A stretch of DNA of 64,000 nucleotides from an uncultured Clostridia bacterium (GCA_944336475.1 CALVLD010000006.1:1-64000), one strand, 5' to 3'. Numbered from the stretch's first letter, positions 44,925-54,734 are shown. Numbers and translations are program-made. Notes: a model not told the origin generated them from the letters alone.

Positions 44925-45034
44925 CGCCGGCTTCCCCCATACAGGGGGGCGATATGGTCCCTCTGCCTATGATACGGCAGGTTTGCGGTGCGCAAAACCC
45001 ATCTGCGCATCGCCGGAACATGAAAGGATGGCTT
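44925..45034 (+). promoter_or_regulatory. Structured 5' leader, candidate cis-regulatory RNA
   Basis: Three stems are visible by eye: CCCCC/GGGGG (44934-44938 with 44944-44948), CTGCC/GGCAG (44963-44967 with 44976-44980), and a 10-bp stem GCGGTGCGCA/TGCGCATCGC (44985-44994 with 45004-45013). CCGGC (44927-44931) can pair with GCCGG (45012-45016) to close the domain, competing with the last two pairs of the third stem. The closing helix ends shortly before the ribosome-binding site. I do not recognise the class. Confidence 0.5.
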
Positions 45035-45625
45035 ATGAGCATCGGAAGGCCGAAAAAATACGTTAACGACTACAGGATCGAAGAAGTCCCCAAGAAAAAC
45101 GGCAAGGGCACCAAAAGCGTTGCCGTCTATTGCGGCAAGTACTATCGCTTCAACATGACGGACGACGCCTTTAAGGGGCTCCTCATTATCTTCTCCGCAC
45201 TGACTGCGGCGTGGCTGCTGCTGATAATCGCCGGGCTGGCCTGGGTCAAGCCGACATCGATCAACGGCATACCTGCCACCGTGTATGTGCTGTTCCCCTA
45301 TCTGGCGCAGTTCGTGCCATGCGTGCTCGTTTTGAGCAAGGTCATAATGCTTATGCTCACGCCGCGCGACATGGAGCGCTTCCAGTATGAGGATCTCGTG
45401 ACCAAGCTCCGCACATGGCTCGTCATAGGCTTTATTATGGCAGGCATGACATTCGTGGGCGAGGCTGTTGCGATAATCGCCGGGGTGGAGGCGGAGACTC
45501 TTGCAAGGGGCATAATCACCCTGGTTTTGGAGCTTGCAATGGGGTTTGCGATCTGGTTTTTTATCCGCGTTTTCGACCGATACGAATGCATCAAGCTGGA
45601 CAGACCCGTCGGAAAGACCCCGTGA
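45035..45625 (+). CDS. Four-helix membrane protein of unknown function, 196 aa
   Basis: A basic N-terminus (SIGRPKKYVNDYRIEEVPKK, YCGKYYRFNM) precedes four hydrophobic segments (IIFSALTAAWLLLIIAGLAW, YLAQFVPCVLVLSKVIMLML, LVIGFIMAGMTFVGEAVAII, ITLVLELAMGFAIWFFI). No family recognised. ATG 45035 follows AAGGATGG; open codons upstream lie in the structured leader. It lies directly before the Opp operon, which has its own promoter. Confidence 0.72.
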   Translation: MSIGRPKKYVNDYRIEEVPKKNGKGTKSVAVYCGKYYRFNMTDDAFKGLLIIFSALTAAWLLLIIAGLAWVKPTSINGIPATVYVLFPYLAQFVPCVLVLSKVIMLMLTPRDMERFQYEDLVTKLRTWLVIGFIMAGMTFVGEAVAIIAGVEAETLARGIITLVLELAMGFAIWFFIRVFDRYECIKLDRPVGKTP

Positions 45626-45703
45626 AAGAGGCTGTTGAGCACCAAATCGGGGGAGGATATCTTAAAACTGTCACATATCGTTCAAAAATTTTTGATATAT
45701 GTG

Positions 45704-45732
45704 TTGACAACCGACCGTTTCTCTGTTATAGT
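45704..45732 (+). promoter_or_regulatory. Promoter of the Opp operon
   Basis: TTGACA (45704-45709) and TATAGT (45727-45732) at 17 bp; AGGAGG precedes the ATG at 45794. Confidence 0.85.
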
Positions 45733-45793
45733 ATCCGTACAAGTGTGATAGCTTGCGTAAGCGTTGCTATCAAAATTATTTAGGAGGTAAAGC

Positions 45794-48340
45794 ATGAAAA
45801 AGAAGCTGTTTGCTTTCTTAGCACTCGTAGTCTGTGCAATTATGTGCCTCGGCCTGTTCGTAGGCTGCACAGATCCCGATGAGCCCGACCCGACAGAAGC
45901 TCCCGCCGACCCAACGGAAGAGCCTGTTGTTGACGAGACTCCGGAACCCGTAGAAGAGGAGACTTTTGAGACTCTCTATCCCGACATCAACCTTGCCGTC
46001 CCCGAGACGCTCACCGCTGATGAGGATTGCGATCCCGAAGTTCCCCTTGTGGTTGGTTACGCCACCTTCTCCGAGAAGTTCAGCCCCTACTTCGCTGATA
46101 CTTCTTACGACACGGATGTTGCCGGCATGACCCAGATCTCTCTTATGATGGTCGACCGTTCCGGTCAGCCCATCATGAATGGTCTTGAGGGCGAGACCCG
46201 CACCTACAATGGCGCCGAGTACTTCTATTATTACACCGCAGACCTCAGCGTAAACTACGATGAGGCTACCGATACCACGAAGTACACCGCCATCATCCGT
46301 CCGGACATGGTGTTCAGCGATGGCACCCCCATCACTATCGATGACGTTATCTTCACCTATTACGTCTACCTCGATACCGACTATCAGGGCTCCACAAGCC
46401 TCAACTCCTACGACATCGTAGGTCTGAATGAGTATCGTACACAGACCTCCACCGCCGTTTATGACAAGTATGCAACCATTGCTGACGCTATCATTGCCGG
46501 CGAGGGTGAGTACACTCAGGAGCAGTATGATGCATTCTATGCAAAGGTTGATGAGTACTGGCTTGCCGAGCTCGGCTACCTCGCAAATTATGTTGCCGAC
46601 AATTACTGGGCAGCAGGTAACGGCGAGCTGATGCCCTTCTACGAGGGTCAGGACGCCGAGGCTGTAAAGGCCAACGAGGCTTGGGCGGTCATGTTTGCAT
46701 CCTGGGGCTGGGGCTTCGGTGATTTCAATGAGGAGGGCGCTTTCGTCTTCGGCACCACCGGCGAGACCTTCCCCGAGCTGAACCCCACATGGGCAGACTT
46801 CCTTGAGGAGGCGAAGGCCAAGTACAACAACGATGCTTCCGCTTACTTTGCTGCTGAGGATTGCGATTATTCCGCAGGCGATCCCGTTGTTCTTGCAAAG
46901 GCGACCTTCATCACCGAGATGGGTGCGCAGGATCCTGACAACCCCCCGGTAAACAGCATTGAGGGTATCAAGAAGATCAACGACTGGTGCGTTGAAGTCA
47001 CCCTTAACGGCTACTCTGCAACCGCTGTCTACAGCATCCTCGGCGTTTACATCACTCCGATGCACTACTATGGCGATGAGTCCCTCTGGGATCCCGAGAA
47101 CGGCTCCTACGGCTTCCCCCGTGGCGACCTCTCCATCGCTCGTTCCAAGACCGCTACCCCCATGGGCGCCGGTCCTTACACCTTCGTTTCCTATGAGAAC
47201 CGCGTTGTCACCTTCCGTGCCAACGAGTATTACTTCAAGGGAGCTCCTCTCACCAAGAACCTCCAGTTCCGTGAGATGAACGATGCTGACAAGATCGCCG
47301 GTATCGCTTCCGGAACCATTGACGCCGCCAACGACGTTTCCGGTTCTGTCGAGACCTTCGCGGAGATCGGTTCCTACAACACCGAGGGCGGCCTCCAGGG
47401 CGATGTCATTTGGACCTACATCGTTGATAATAACGGCTACGGCTATATCGGCCTCAACGCCGACACCGTTCTCGTTGACGAGCCCGGCTCCGAGGCTTCC
47501 AAGAACCTCCGCAAGGCTTTCGCAACCATCATTGCCGTTTATCGTGAGGCCGCTGTCGACTCCTACTATGCCGATGTCGCTTCCGTTATCCAGTACCCCA
47601 TCTCCACTGTAAGTTGGGCGTCCCCGCAGCCCAATGACGAGGGCTATGAGATTGCCTTCTCCAGGGATGTCAACGGCAATCCCATCTACACAGACGATAT
47701 GACCGCTGACGAGGAGTATGCCGCCGCTCTCGTAGCTGCTCAGGGCTACTTCGAGGCTGCCGGCTACACCTTCGCTGACGGCGTTGCCACTGCTCCCGCA
47801 GGCACCAAGGCCAAGACCAGCTACGAGGTTCTCGTTCCCGGCGAGGGTACCGGTGACCATCCGAGCTACGCTGTTCTGACCAATGCCTCCGCTGCTCTTG
47901 CTACGATCGGCATTGAGCTCTACGTCAACGACCTCACCAACACCAACGTTCTCTGGGATGCTCTCGATGCAGGCACTCAGGAGCTCTGGACGGCTGCATG
48001 GGGCGGCGCTATCGACCCCGACATGTATCAGATCTATCACAGCAGCAACGTTCCCGGTGACGGCGGTACCGATAACAACCACTACCACATCAGGAGCGCC
48101 GAGCTTGACGATCTCATCATGCAGGCTCGTACCAGTGACGACCAGAATGTTCGTAAGGCTCTCTACAAGGATTGCCTCGACATCATCCTTGACTGGGCGG
48201 TTGAGGTTCCCTTCTATCAGCGCAGGAACTGCTGCGTTGCAAGCCCCGAGCGCATCAAGCTCGAGACTGTAACTCCCGATGTCACCACCAACTGGAGTTG
48301 GATGGCTGAGATCGAGAAGATCCAGATGTACAAGGGCTAA
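45794..48340 (+). CDS. oppA: Peptide ABC transporter substrate-binding lipoprotein (OppA-like), 848 aa
   Basis: The extracellular binding protein of a dipeptide/oligopeptide importer (SBP_bac_5 family). Lipoprotein signal with C25 (LGLFVGC), acidic/Pro spacer, then the family pattern: YTAIIRPDMVFSDGTPITIDDV, a large insertion around residues 190-360, GAGPYTFVSYENRVVTFRAN, and YNAL-type C-terminal segments (QELWTAAWGGAIDPDMYQIY, IILDWAVEVPFYQRRN). At 848 residues it is much longer than usual (500-600). The product heads the operon oppA-B-C-D-F. Ligand cannot be read from sequence. Confidence 0.93.
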   Translation: MKKKLFAFLALVVCAIMCLGLFVGCTDPDEPDPTEAPADPTEEPVVDETPEPVEEETFETLYPDINLAVPETLTADEDCDPEVPLVVGYATFSEKFSPYFADTSYDTDVAGMTQISLMMVDRSGQPIMNGLEGETRTYNGAEYFYYYTADLSVNYDEATDTTKYTAIIRPDMVFSDGTPITIDDVIFTYYVYLDTDYQGSTSLNSYDIVGLNEYRTQTSTAVYDKYATIADAIIAGEGEYTQEQYDAFYAKVDEYWLAELGYLANYVADNYWAAGNGELMPFYEGQDAEAVKANEAWAVMFASWGWGFGDFNEEGAFVFGTTGETFPELNPTWADFLEEAKAKYNNDASAYFAAEDCDYSAGDPVVLAKATFITEMGAQDPDNPPVNSIEGIKKINDWCVEVTLNGYSATAVYSILGVYITPMHYYGDESLWDPENGSYGFPRGDLSIARSKTATPMGAGPYTFVSYENRVVTFRANEYYFKGAPLTKNLQFREMNDADKIAGIASGTIDAANDVSGSVETFAEIGSYNTEGGLQGDVIWTYIVDNNGYGYIGLNADTVLVDEPGSEASKNLRKAFATIIAVYREAAVDSYYADVASVIQYPISTVSWASPQPNDEGYEIAFSRDVNGNPIYTDDMTADEEYAAALVAAQGYFEAAGYTFADGVATAPAGTKAKTSYEVLVPGEGTGDHPSYAVLTNASAALATIGIELYVNDLTNTNVLWDALDAGTQELWTAAWGGAIDPDMYQIYHSSNVPGDGGTDNNHYHIRSAELDDLIMQARTSDDQNVRKALYKDCLDIILDWAVEVPFYQRRNCCVASPERIKLETVTPDVTTNWSWMAEIEKIQMYKG

Positions 48341-48373
48341 TTTAAAATTAAAGGCATTTTTGCCTGAGACAAT

Positions 48374-48405
48374 ATGTTTGAGCCCACCTCGGTGGGCTCA
48401 AACAT
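48374..48405 (+). terminator. Stem-loop between oppA and oppB
   Basis: ATGTTTGAGCCCACC and GGTGGGCTCAAACAT form a perfect 15-bp stem with a 2-nt loop. No T-tract follows, so it likely attenuates or stabilises the abundant oppA message rather than ending it. Confidence 0.65.
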
Positions 48406-48507
48406 TATCTAAGCAGACTAAAACGATTTTTTATAGGGAATTCGGTCGCAAATTTCGGCGGGGGCGCCTTAAATCAACCCGCGAGGGTGGTAAAAGAGGG
48501 TAAAAAC

Positions 48508-49518
48508 ATGTCAAAATTTATTATTAGGAGAGTGCTGCTGGGTATCGTAATTGTCTTCTTCGGCTCGTTCATAACGTATGCCGCATTACGATGCCTGCCC
48601 GTGAGCTACGTTGAAAAGCTGGCTCGTGAGCGTTCCGCAGCGGCAGCGATGACCGGCAACGGTAAGTCAGTCGAAGAGATCATGGCGGAGCTGAATGAAG
48701 AGTACGGATTCGATAAAGGCATTGTTGCTGGTTTTCTGGATTGGTGCGGCTCTGCCATAACGTTCCAGTGGGGCGAGTCATGGAAGTATGGCGTGCCCGT
48801 AGTTGAAAAGTTCAATGAGGTCGTATGGTATTCTGTGATCATAAACGTACTGACGTTTTTCGTACAGATGTTTATAAGTATTCCGCTTGGAATATTGGCG
48901 GCGAGAAAGCAGTACAGCGCAACAGACTATGCTGTAACGGTTTTCGCCTTGCTTGGTATATCACTACCATCGTTCTTCCTGGCAACGATTTTGAAATATG
49001 TATTTGCATGTAAACTGAACTGGTTTGACATCTCCGGTTTGCAGGGCAGGTATTATCAGCAGTACAAGGAAAACGGTGAAACTTTCAAGATGATCCTTGA
49101 TGTTGCGCACCATATGGTGCTGCCTATCATTGTTCTGACAATGCTCAGCATCGGCGGCCTCATGAGGTACACCCGTACTAACATGCTTGAGGTTCTCAAT
49201 GCCGATTATATAAGGACTGCGCGTGCAAAGGGTCTGCCCGAGAAGAAGGTCATCAATAAGCATGCCTTCCGCAATACGCTGATCCCCCTCGTGTCCTACA
49301 TGACTTATCTCATTCCGAATATGTTTGGCGGCGCAATGATCACGGAGACCCTGTTCCAGATTCAGGGCATCGGTTATATCTCATATGGCTGTATAACCGA
49401 GGGCGACATTCCCTTCACCATGTTCTACACCGTATTCATTCTTGTTCTTACACAGGTGAGCCTGCTGCTGGCCGACATAATGTACGCAGTGGTCGATCCT
49501 CGAGTAAGGGCAAATTAA
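48508..49518 (+). CDS. oppB: Peptide ABC transporter permease (OppB-like), 336 aa
   Basis: A six-helix permease of the peptide/nickel class. FIIRRVLLGIVIVFFGSFIT begins helix 1, VLTFFVQMFISIPLGILAAR and the EAA-like cytoplasmic loop (YIRTARAKGLPEKKVINKHA), which contacts the ATPases, are present, and MFGGAMITETLFQIQGIGYI is the typical end. ATG 48508 follows AGAGGG; upstream open codons lack similarity. Ten bases separate it from oppC. Confidence 0.95.
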   Translation: MSKFIIRRVLLGIVIVFFGSFITYAALRCLPVSYVEKLARERSAAAAMTGNGKSVEEIMAELNEEYGFDKGIVAGFLDWCGSAITFQWGESWKYGVPVVEKFNEVVWYSVIINVLTFFVQMFISIPLGILAARKQYSATDYAVTVFALLGISLPSFFLATILKYVFACKLNWFDISGLQGRYYQQYKENGETFKMILDVAHHMVLPIIVLTMLSIGGLMRYTRTNMLEVLNADYIRTARAKGLPEKKVINKHAFRNTLIPLVSYMTYLIPNMFGGAMITETLFQIQGIGYISYGCITEGDIPFTMFYTVFILVLTQVSLLLADIMYAVVDPRVRAN

Positions 49519-49528
49519 GGAGGTCAAC

Positions 49529-52084
49529 ATGAGCAAGAAAAACGACAATAAAGATTTTGATAAAGAGATCAACAATGCTGCTGATCTCGCCTCCGAGAAT
49601 ACCGAAAACGGCGAACGCCTGAAGTTGGACGATGCACGAAGGGTCAAAGTGCTTTCCCCCGGCATGATGGTCATGAAGCGCTTCCTGCGCAACAAGCTTG
49701 CCATCGCCGGTCTCATAATACTCGTATTCATGTTCCTGTTCTCCTTCCTCGGCGGAGCCATCTCACCGTACAAGCAGACGGACGTGTTCTGGAAGACCGT
49801 CATGATGAGCAAGCCCTACGCCAACATGAAGGACGTTTCCGAGGTTCCCACGATCACCCCGGCAGAGGGCGCGGAGCAGCTTGGCGGCGCACAGCTTGCA
49901 GAGGTCGAATACATGATCACCCAGCAGGCAAACAATCCCGAGCTCAGGTATTCAGAAGGCACATATTCCAACGGCGTTATATATCGCCTTGATTCCTTCG
50001 AGAACAGCCCCCTGTTCAAGAACATCTACCGCATGGACGACTACTGCGTGGTCACGACCGAGAAAGTTCCCGGCGCTGAGAGCGTCGTGGAGTTCACTGC
50101 GGCTGAGGGCTCCGACTTTGTCACGAGCCCCGAGTTTGAGGCTGCCTATGCAACCGCAGCGCCCAATCCGGAGCTCTCCCATGAAAAGAGCTTCATGTAT
50201 TTTACATTTGAGGACGAGGAATATCTGGTCTATACCAAGGATAAGATGACGAGCATCGTCCGCAGGGCCGAGCTTATTGGCTTCCGCGGCAACCACGTTT
50301 ACGATCCCATCACCTCCGATGAGACGCTTGCGGCCGTTGTCAACGACTTTGACTTCAAGCTTGGCTTTGAGAATGCTTACGGCCTCGGCGAAACTGGCTT
50401 CACCTATGTTGATGAGGCCACCGGCGCCTCGTATGACTTCACGCTTGATACTTCCCCCGTGTACATCTTCGTGGGCGAGACCGAGGACATACAGTGGGAT
50501 CTCGATGATCCTGAGAGCGAGTTCGTTGACGCCTATACCGAGGCGCGCCTGAATGGCTCTGAAACCTTCACCGTTGAGGGCGTTGAGTACACCATCAACG
50601 AGGTCAACTACCGTATAAGGACATCCAAGGCCTACAACACGGCGGTCATCAATGACGATTACTTCAGCGAGGGCATACTTGCAGCTGTCGACCAGTACAG
50701 CGGCGAGCCCGTGGTTTGGGTCGATGACCGCGACCCCGAGTTTACCGACGAGGAGCTTGCTGCGCTCGGCTACACCAAGGACGATATGTTTGCCGTCGGC
50801 GCAGCAATGGCATATAACCTTGTTGAGCGTGGCATTGAGGTATTCCTGCTCGGTCCAAGCGATTACGCTGAGGTCGTTGAGGACATTGCGACCATCGATA
50901 CCGCCGACGCCGAGGCTATCTACGGTGTTATCAAGGAGACCTGGACTGAGACCCACACCTACACCGTTGATTACAACGAGGCAAACAGGAGCTTTGCCAT
51001 TACCACCCCGAAGGACGGCACATTCGGTTCCATCGCTGAGGTTCTTGCCTACGACATTACCTATGTCGACGAGAATGGTGAGGTTGCTCCCTATGCGACG
51101 GTCGGCACCCTTGAGGGCTGCACTGTGCTTATGGACGGCGAGGAGATTGCCTATGTATCCACATTCCGTATCTCCCCTGCCGCAGGCAAGGAGGACCTCG
51201 CGCTCTCCCATGGCTTCAAGATGGCCGCCCGTGAGGCATGCCGCTTCCTTGATGAGGCGCACGTCAACACCACCACGTTCGCCTATGAGAGCACCGAGTA
51301 CAGCGTTGAGAGGAAGAATGACGGTTGTGAGATAAAGGCGCCCGAGCCCGCTCGAGTTCTCCGAAACAACGATTCACCCTCCGCAAAGTTCCTTCTTGGT
51401 ACTGACGGCAACGGCATGGATAACATGACCCGTATGATGTACGGCGGACGTATCTCCCTGATGGTCGGCTTCGTCGTCATAATCATTGAGATGCTGATAG
51501 GCGTTATATTTGGCGGCATATCCGGTTACTTCGGCGGCGTCGTGGATACCATAATGATGCGTTTCGTTGACCTGTTCAACTGCATCCCATACTGGCCCAT
51601 GATGCTCATCACCGGCTCCGTTCTGGATGCCCGCGACGTCAGAGGTAATATCCGAATATTTGTGTTGGTCGGCATAATGGGTCTGTTGGGTTGGACAGGT
51701 ACCGCTCGCACAGTTCGCGGCCAGATTCTCTCGCTGCGCGAGCAGGACTTCATGGTTGCCACCGAGGCCTGCGGTATCCGAGTAAGCAGGCGTATATTCA
51801 GACATCTCGTCCCGAACGTAATGCCGCTGCTCATAGTCTCCGCTACGATGGGTCTTGGCTCTATCATCATATCCGAAGCAACGCTCAGCTTCCTGGGCCT
51901 CGGCGTTCAGTTCCCGCAGGCATCGTGGGGTTCCATACTTAACTCCATCAAGAGCGCCTACGATATGACAACCTACTGGTACGTTTGGATTCCGACAGGT
52001 CTTTGCATCGTTCTTGCTGTTCTCGGCTTCAACTTTGTCGGCGACGGTCTGCGTGACGCATACGACCCCAAGATGAAAAGGTAA
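49529..52084 (+). CDS. oppC: Peptide ABC transporter permease (OppC-like) with a very large extracytoplasmic insertion, 851 aa
   Basis: OppC proteins are about 290-310 aa. Here the first helix (residues 57-79, LAIAGLIILVFMFLFSFLGG) is followed by about 530 extra, acidic, soluble-looking residues (about 85-615; e.g. NGVIYRLDSFENSPLFKNIY, EFTDEELAALGYTKDDMFAV), then the normal permease core from residue 622 (LLGTDGNGMDNMTRMMYGGR, the EAA loop with CGIRVSRRIFRHLVPN, and LGLGVQFPQASWG). The core retains all motifs, so it should be functional. GGAGG precedes the ATG. The insertion should face the outside, next to the binding protein. Confidence 0.92.
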   Translation: MSKKNDNKDFDKEINNAADLASENTENGERLKLDDARRVKVLSPGMMVMKRFLRNKLAIAGLIILVFMFLFSFLGGAISPYKQTDVFWKTVMMSKPYANMKDVSEVPTITPAEGAEQLGGAQLAEVEYMITQQANNPELRYSEGTYSNGVIYRLDSFENSPLFKNIYRMDDYCVVTTEKVPGAESVVEFTAAEGSDFVTSPEFEAAYATAAPNPELSHEKSFMYFTFEDEEYLVYTKDKMTSIVRRAELIGFRGNHVYDPITSDETLAAVVNDFDFKLGFENAYGLGETGFTYVDEATGASYDFTLDTSPVYIFVGETEDIQWDLDDPESEFVDAYTEARLNGSETFTVEGVEYTINEVNYRIRTSKAYNTAVINDDYFSEGILAAVDQYSGEPVVWVDDRDPEFTDEELAALGYTKDDMFAVGAAMAYNLVERGIEVFLLGPSDYAEVVEDIATIDTADAEAIYGVIKETWTETHTYTVDYNEANRSFAITTPKDGTFGSIAEVLAYDITYVDENGEVAPYATVGTLEGCTVLMDGEEIAYVSTFRISPAAGKEDLALSHGFKMAAREACRFLDEAHVNTTTFAYESTEYSVERKNDGCEIKAPEPARVLRNNDSPSAKFLLGTDGNGMDNMTRMMYGGRISLMVGFVVIIIEMLIGVIFGGISGYFGGVVDTIMMRFVDLFNCIPYWPMMLITGSVLDARDVRGNIRIFVLVGIMGLLGWTGTARTVRGQILSLREQDFMVATEACGIRVSRRIFRHLVPNVMPLLIVSATMGLGSIIISEATLSFLGLGVQFPQASWGSILNSIKSAYDMTTYWYVWIPTGLCIVLAVLGFNFVGDGLRDAYDPKMKR

Positions 52085-52095
52085 GGTGACTCGAA

Positions 52096-53229
52096 ATGGA
52101 AAAGAAAAAAAGCTATATTTCTGCGAAGGAATCACGCCGAATTTCGCGTGAGAACCGCCGCATCACTGCCGCTATTGAGAAGAAGCGCAACCGCAAGCAT
52201 GTTGACCCCTCCGAGTATCTGACCGAGATGAAGGATCCTGCAAATGTTGTTGAGTTTGACAATCTGCACACTTACTTCTTCACAGATATCGGCACGGTCA
52301 AGGCTGTTGACGGCGTTACCTTCGAGGTTCCCCAGGGCAAGACCGTTGGCGTCGTCGGCGAGTCCGGCTGCGGCAAGTCCGTCACAAGCCTCTCGCTGAT
52401 GCAGCTCGTCCAGCGTCCGCAGGGACAGATTGTTGAGGGCGCTATTCGCCTCAACCTCGGTGCTGATGGCGTTTACGACATTGCTCAGACCCCCACGCAG
52501 GTCATGCAGGGCATCCGCGGTAAGTATGTCTCCATGATATTCCAGGAGCCTATGACGAGCCTCAACCCCGTGTTCCGTGCCGGTCACCAGATCGATGAGG
52601 TTCTGCAGCTCCACTACCCCGATATGTCCGATGAGGATGTCAAGGCTCGCTCCATCGAGATGATCAAGATGGTCGGCATCGCAAACGCAGAGGGCGTATA
52701 CAACATGTATCCGCATGAGCTCTCCGGCGGTATGCGTCAGCGTATAATGATTGCTATGGCGCTGGCCTGTAACCCCAGGCTCATAATCGCTGACGAGCCC
52801 ACCACCGCTCTTGATGTTACGATTCAGGCGCAGATACTTGACCTTCTCCGCACGCTGAAGGACAAGATTAACAGCAGCATAATGCTCATCACCCATGACC
52901 TCGGCGTCGTTGCGGAGATGGCGGATTATGTTGTCGTCATGTACGCCGGCCGCATTGTTGAGAAGGGCACGGCAGAGGACGTGTTCCTGCATCCCGCACA
53001 TCCCTATACAATTGGTCTTATGGCGTCAAAGCCCGTTGTCAACAAGCGTGTCGACCGCCTGTACAGCATTCCCGGCAGCGTTCCTAACCCCATCAACATG
53101 CCGGACTACTGCTATTTCAAGGACAGGTGCGAGATGTGTCAGGCGCAGTGCGACGGAAAATATCCCGAAATGCGCAGGATAAGCGATACCCACTATGTAA
53201 GCTGCTATCGCTATCCCGAAAATAATTAA
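52096..53229 (+). CDS. oppD: Peptide ABC transporter ATP-binding protein (OppD-like), 377 aa
   Basis: An ATPase subunit: Walker A GESGCGKS, signature LSGGMRQRIMIAMAL, Walker B LIIADEPTTALDV, H-loop MLITHDLGV, and the C-terminal oligopeptide-transporter extension (CYFKDRCEMCQAQC). A basic N-terminal extension of about 50 residues (KKKSYISAKESRRISRENRR) precedes the domain and is unusual. It follows oppC by 11 bp. Confidence 0.95.
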   Translation: MEKKKSYISAKESRRISRENRRITAAIEKKRNRKHVDPSEYLTEMKDPANVVEFDNLHTYFFTDIGTVKAVDGVTFEVPQGKTVGVVGESGCGKSVTSLSLMQLVQRPQGQIVEGAIRLNLGADGVYDIAQTPTQVMQGIRGKYVSMIFQEPMTSLNPVFRAGHQIDEVLQLHYPDMSDEDVKARSIEMIKMVGIANAEGVYNMYPHELSGGMRQRIMIAMALACNPRLIIADEPTTALDVTIQAQILDLLRTLKDKINSSIMLITHDLGVVAEMADYVVVMYAGRIVEKGTAEDVFLHPAHPYTIGLMASKPVVNKRVDRLYSIPGSVPNPINMPDYCYFKDRCEMCQAQCDGKYPEMRRISDTHYVSCYRYPENN

Positions 53230-53243
53230 GGAGGTAAAGTAAA

Positions 53244-54284
53244 ATGGAAGCAAAGCAAGATCGTATCGATCACATCAGCGAGATGGATACCTCCTCCGAG
53301 TACGTCCTTGAGGTCAACGACCTTAAGAAATACTTTCCAATCAAGGCCGGTTTCTTCAACAGGGTCGTCGGCCATGTAAAGGCTGTCGATGGGGTCTCCT
53401 TCAAGGTAAAGCGTGGCACCACGATGGGTCTCGTGGGTGAGTCTGGCTGCGGCAAAACGACTGTCGGCAAGACGATACTCCGCCTTAATGACAAGACTGA
53501 TGGCGAGGTTCTCTTCAACGGCATCGAGATCCACTCCCTGCCCAAGAAGGAGCTGCGCAGGATCCGCCCGAAGATCCAGATAATCTTCCAGGATCCCTAC
53601 TCCTCGCTCTCTCCCCGTATGCCGGTCGATGAGATAATCGGCGAAGCCGTTAAGGAGCACGACCTTGTTCCCGAGGGTGAGACGTATGATGAGTATATTG
53701 TCCGCATCATGAACAGCTGCGGCCTCCAACCCTATCATAGGGACAGGTATCCGCACGAGTTCTCCGGCGGCCAGAGGCAGCGTATCTGCATTGCAAGGGC
53801 GCTTGCGATGAACCCCGACTTCATTGTTTGCGATGAGCCGGTCTCCGCTCTGGACGTTTCCATCCAAGCGCAGATAATCAATCTGCTCGAGGATCTGCAG
53901 AAGGAATACGGCCTGACCTATCTGTTCATCTCCCATGACCTCTCCGTCGTTGAGCATATCTCCGATACCGTCGGCGTTATGTACCTCGGCAACATGGTTG
54001 AGTATGCGGATAAGGTTTCGATATTCTCCGAGCCGCTGCATCCCTACACTGTTGCACTGTTCAGCGCCATCCCGATACCGGATCCCACCGTCAAGATGGA
54101 CCGTATCATTCTCGAAGGCAGCATACCCTCTCCGGCGAACCCGCCCTCCGGCTGCAAGTTCCATACGCGCTGCAACCGTTGCATTGAGGGGCTCTGCGAC
54201 ACCGAGGCACCCACTATGAAGGAGGTTCGCCCTGGCCATTATGTCGCATGCCACCTCTACGACGAGAAAAATACCGCCAAGTGA
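53244..54284 (+). CDS. oppF: Peptide ABC transporter ATP-binding protein (OppF-like), 346 aa
   Basis: The second ATPase subunit. [20 protein letters not shown], Walker [13 protein letters not shown], signature [15 protein letters not shown], Walker [16 protein letters not shown]-loop FISHDLSV, and the C-terminal peptide-transporter Cys motif ([15 protein letters not shown]) are all present. It is 14 bp after oppD; terminator follows. Confidence 0.96.
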   Translation: MEAKQDRIDHISEMDTSSEYVLEVNDLKKYFPIKAGFFNRVVGHVKAVDGVSFKVKRGTTMGLVGESGCGKTTVGKTILRLNDKTDGEVLFNGIEIHSLPKKELRRIRPKIQIIFQDPYSSLSPRMPVDEIIGEAVKEHDLVPEGETYDEYIVRIMNSCGLQPYHRDRYPHEFSGGQRQRICIARALAMNPDFIVCDEPVSALDVSIQAQIINLLEDLQKEYGLTYLFISHDLSVVEHISDTVGVMYLGNMVEYADKVSIFSEPLHPYTVALFSAIPIPDPTVKMDRIILEGSIPSPANPPSGCKFHTRCNRCIEGLCDTEAPTMKEVRPGHYVACHLYDEKNTAK

Positions 54285-54316
54285 TCCTATAAGTAGATTC
54301 CCTAAAAGATCGTTTT

Positions 54317-54354
54317 CGACCCACCGCAAGTACCCCCGGTGGGTCGTTTATTTA
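54317..54354 (+). terminator. Intrinsic terminator of the Opp operon
   Basis: CGACCCACCG and CGGTGGGTCG form a 10-bp stem followed by TTTATTTA. Confidence 0.88.
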
Positions 54355-54386
54355 TGTCAATTCTGCGTAAAATAATCATGACTTGA

Positions 54387-54416
54387 TTGACATCGATAGT
54401 GTTCGAATGTTATACT
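54387..54416 (+). promoter_or_regulatory. Promoter of the two small membrane-protein genes
   Basis: TTGACA (54387-54392) and TATACT (54411-54416) at 18 bp. A near-perfect AAAGGAGGTGA ribosome-binding site follows. Confidence 0.8.
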
Positions 54417-54436
54417 CAGCCAAAGGAGGTGAGAAC

Positions 54437-54721
54437 ATGGCGAAGAAGAAATACGATGATGATGACGGACGTGTAATCGTCAACATGAATGTCGATGGTA
54501 TGCCGTGGAATAACAATGCCGCAACGTTCGGCGACGATCCGAAAAAGAAGGATATTGAAATAGCCGATGACCTTACCAAGGGTGAGATGCGCGCAATAAT
54601 GGGCGGCGCAATGAAGGCTGCGCTGGTATTGACGTTGGTCTTTAGCATAGGCGGAGTGCTCGTTGTGCTCGGCTTCCTCCTGTGGGATGACTTGCTTAAC
54701 TGGCTGCGTTCCATATTTTAA
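54437..54721 (+). CDS. Small single-pass membrane protein, 94 aa
   Basis: An acidic N-terminal half (MAKKKYDDDDGRVIVNMNVD, MPWNNNAATFGDDPKKKDIE) precedes one transmembrane segment (AALVLTLVFSIGGVLVVLGFLLW). Not assigned to a named family, though similar small proteins occur in Clostridia. The ATG follows AAAGGAGGTGA, an optimal ribosome-binding site implying good expression. It is cotranscribed with the zinc-ribbon protein 13 bp downstream. Confidence 0.75.
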   Translation: MAKKKYDDDDGRVIVNMNVDGMPWNNNAATFGDDPKKKDIEIADDLTKGEMRAIMGGAMKAALVLTLVFSIGGVLVVLGFLLWDDLLNWLRSIF

Positions 54722-54734
54722 GGGAGTTTTTGAT

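Noticed and set aside
44925-45034. Known riboswitch classes (c-di-GMP-I, SAM-I, TPP, FMN, THF, ydaO) for the leader
   Set aside because: None of the consensus core motifs that I can recall are present.
45818-48088. 756-codon open frame antisense to oppA
   Set aside because: Same shadow effect from oppA codon bias; the plus-strand protein has a lipobox, family motifs and promoter.
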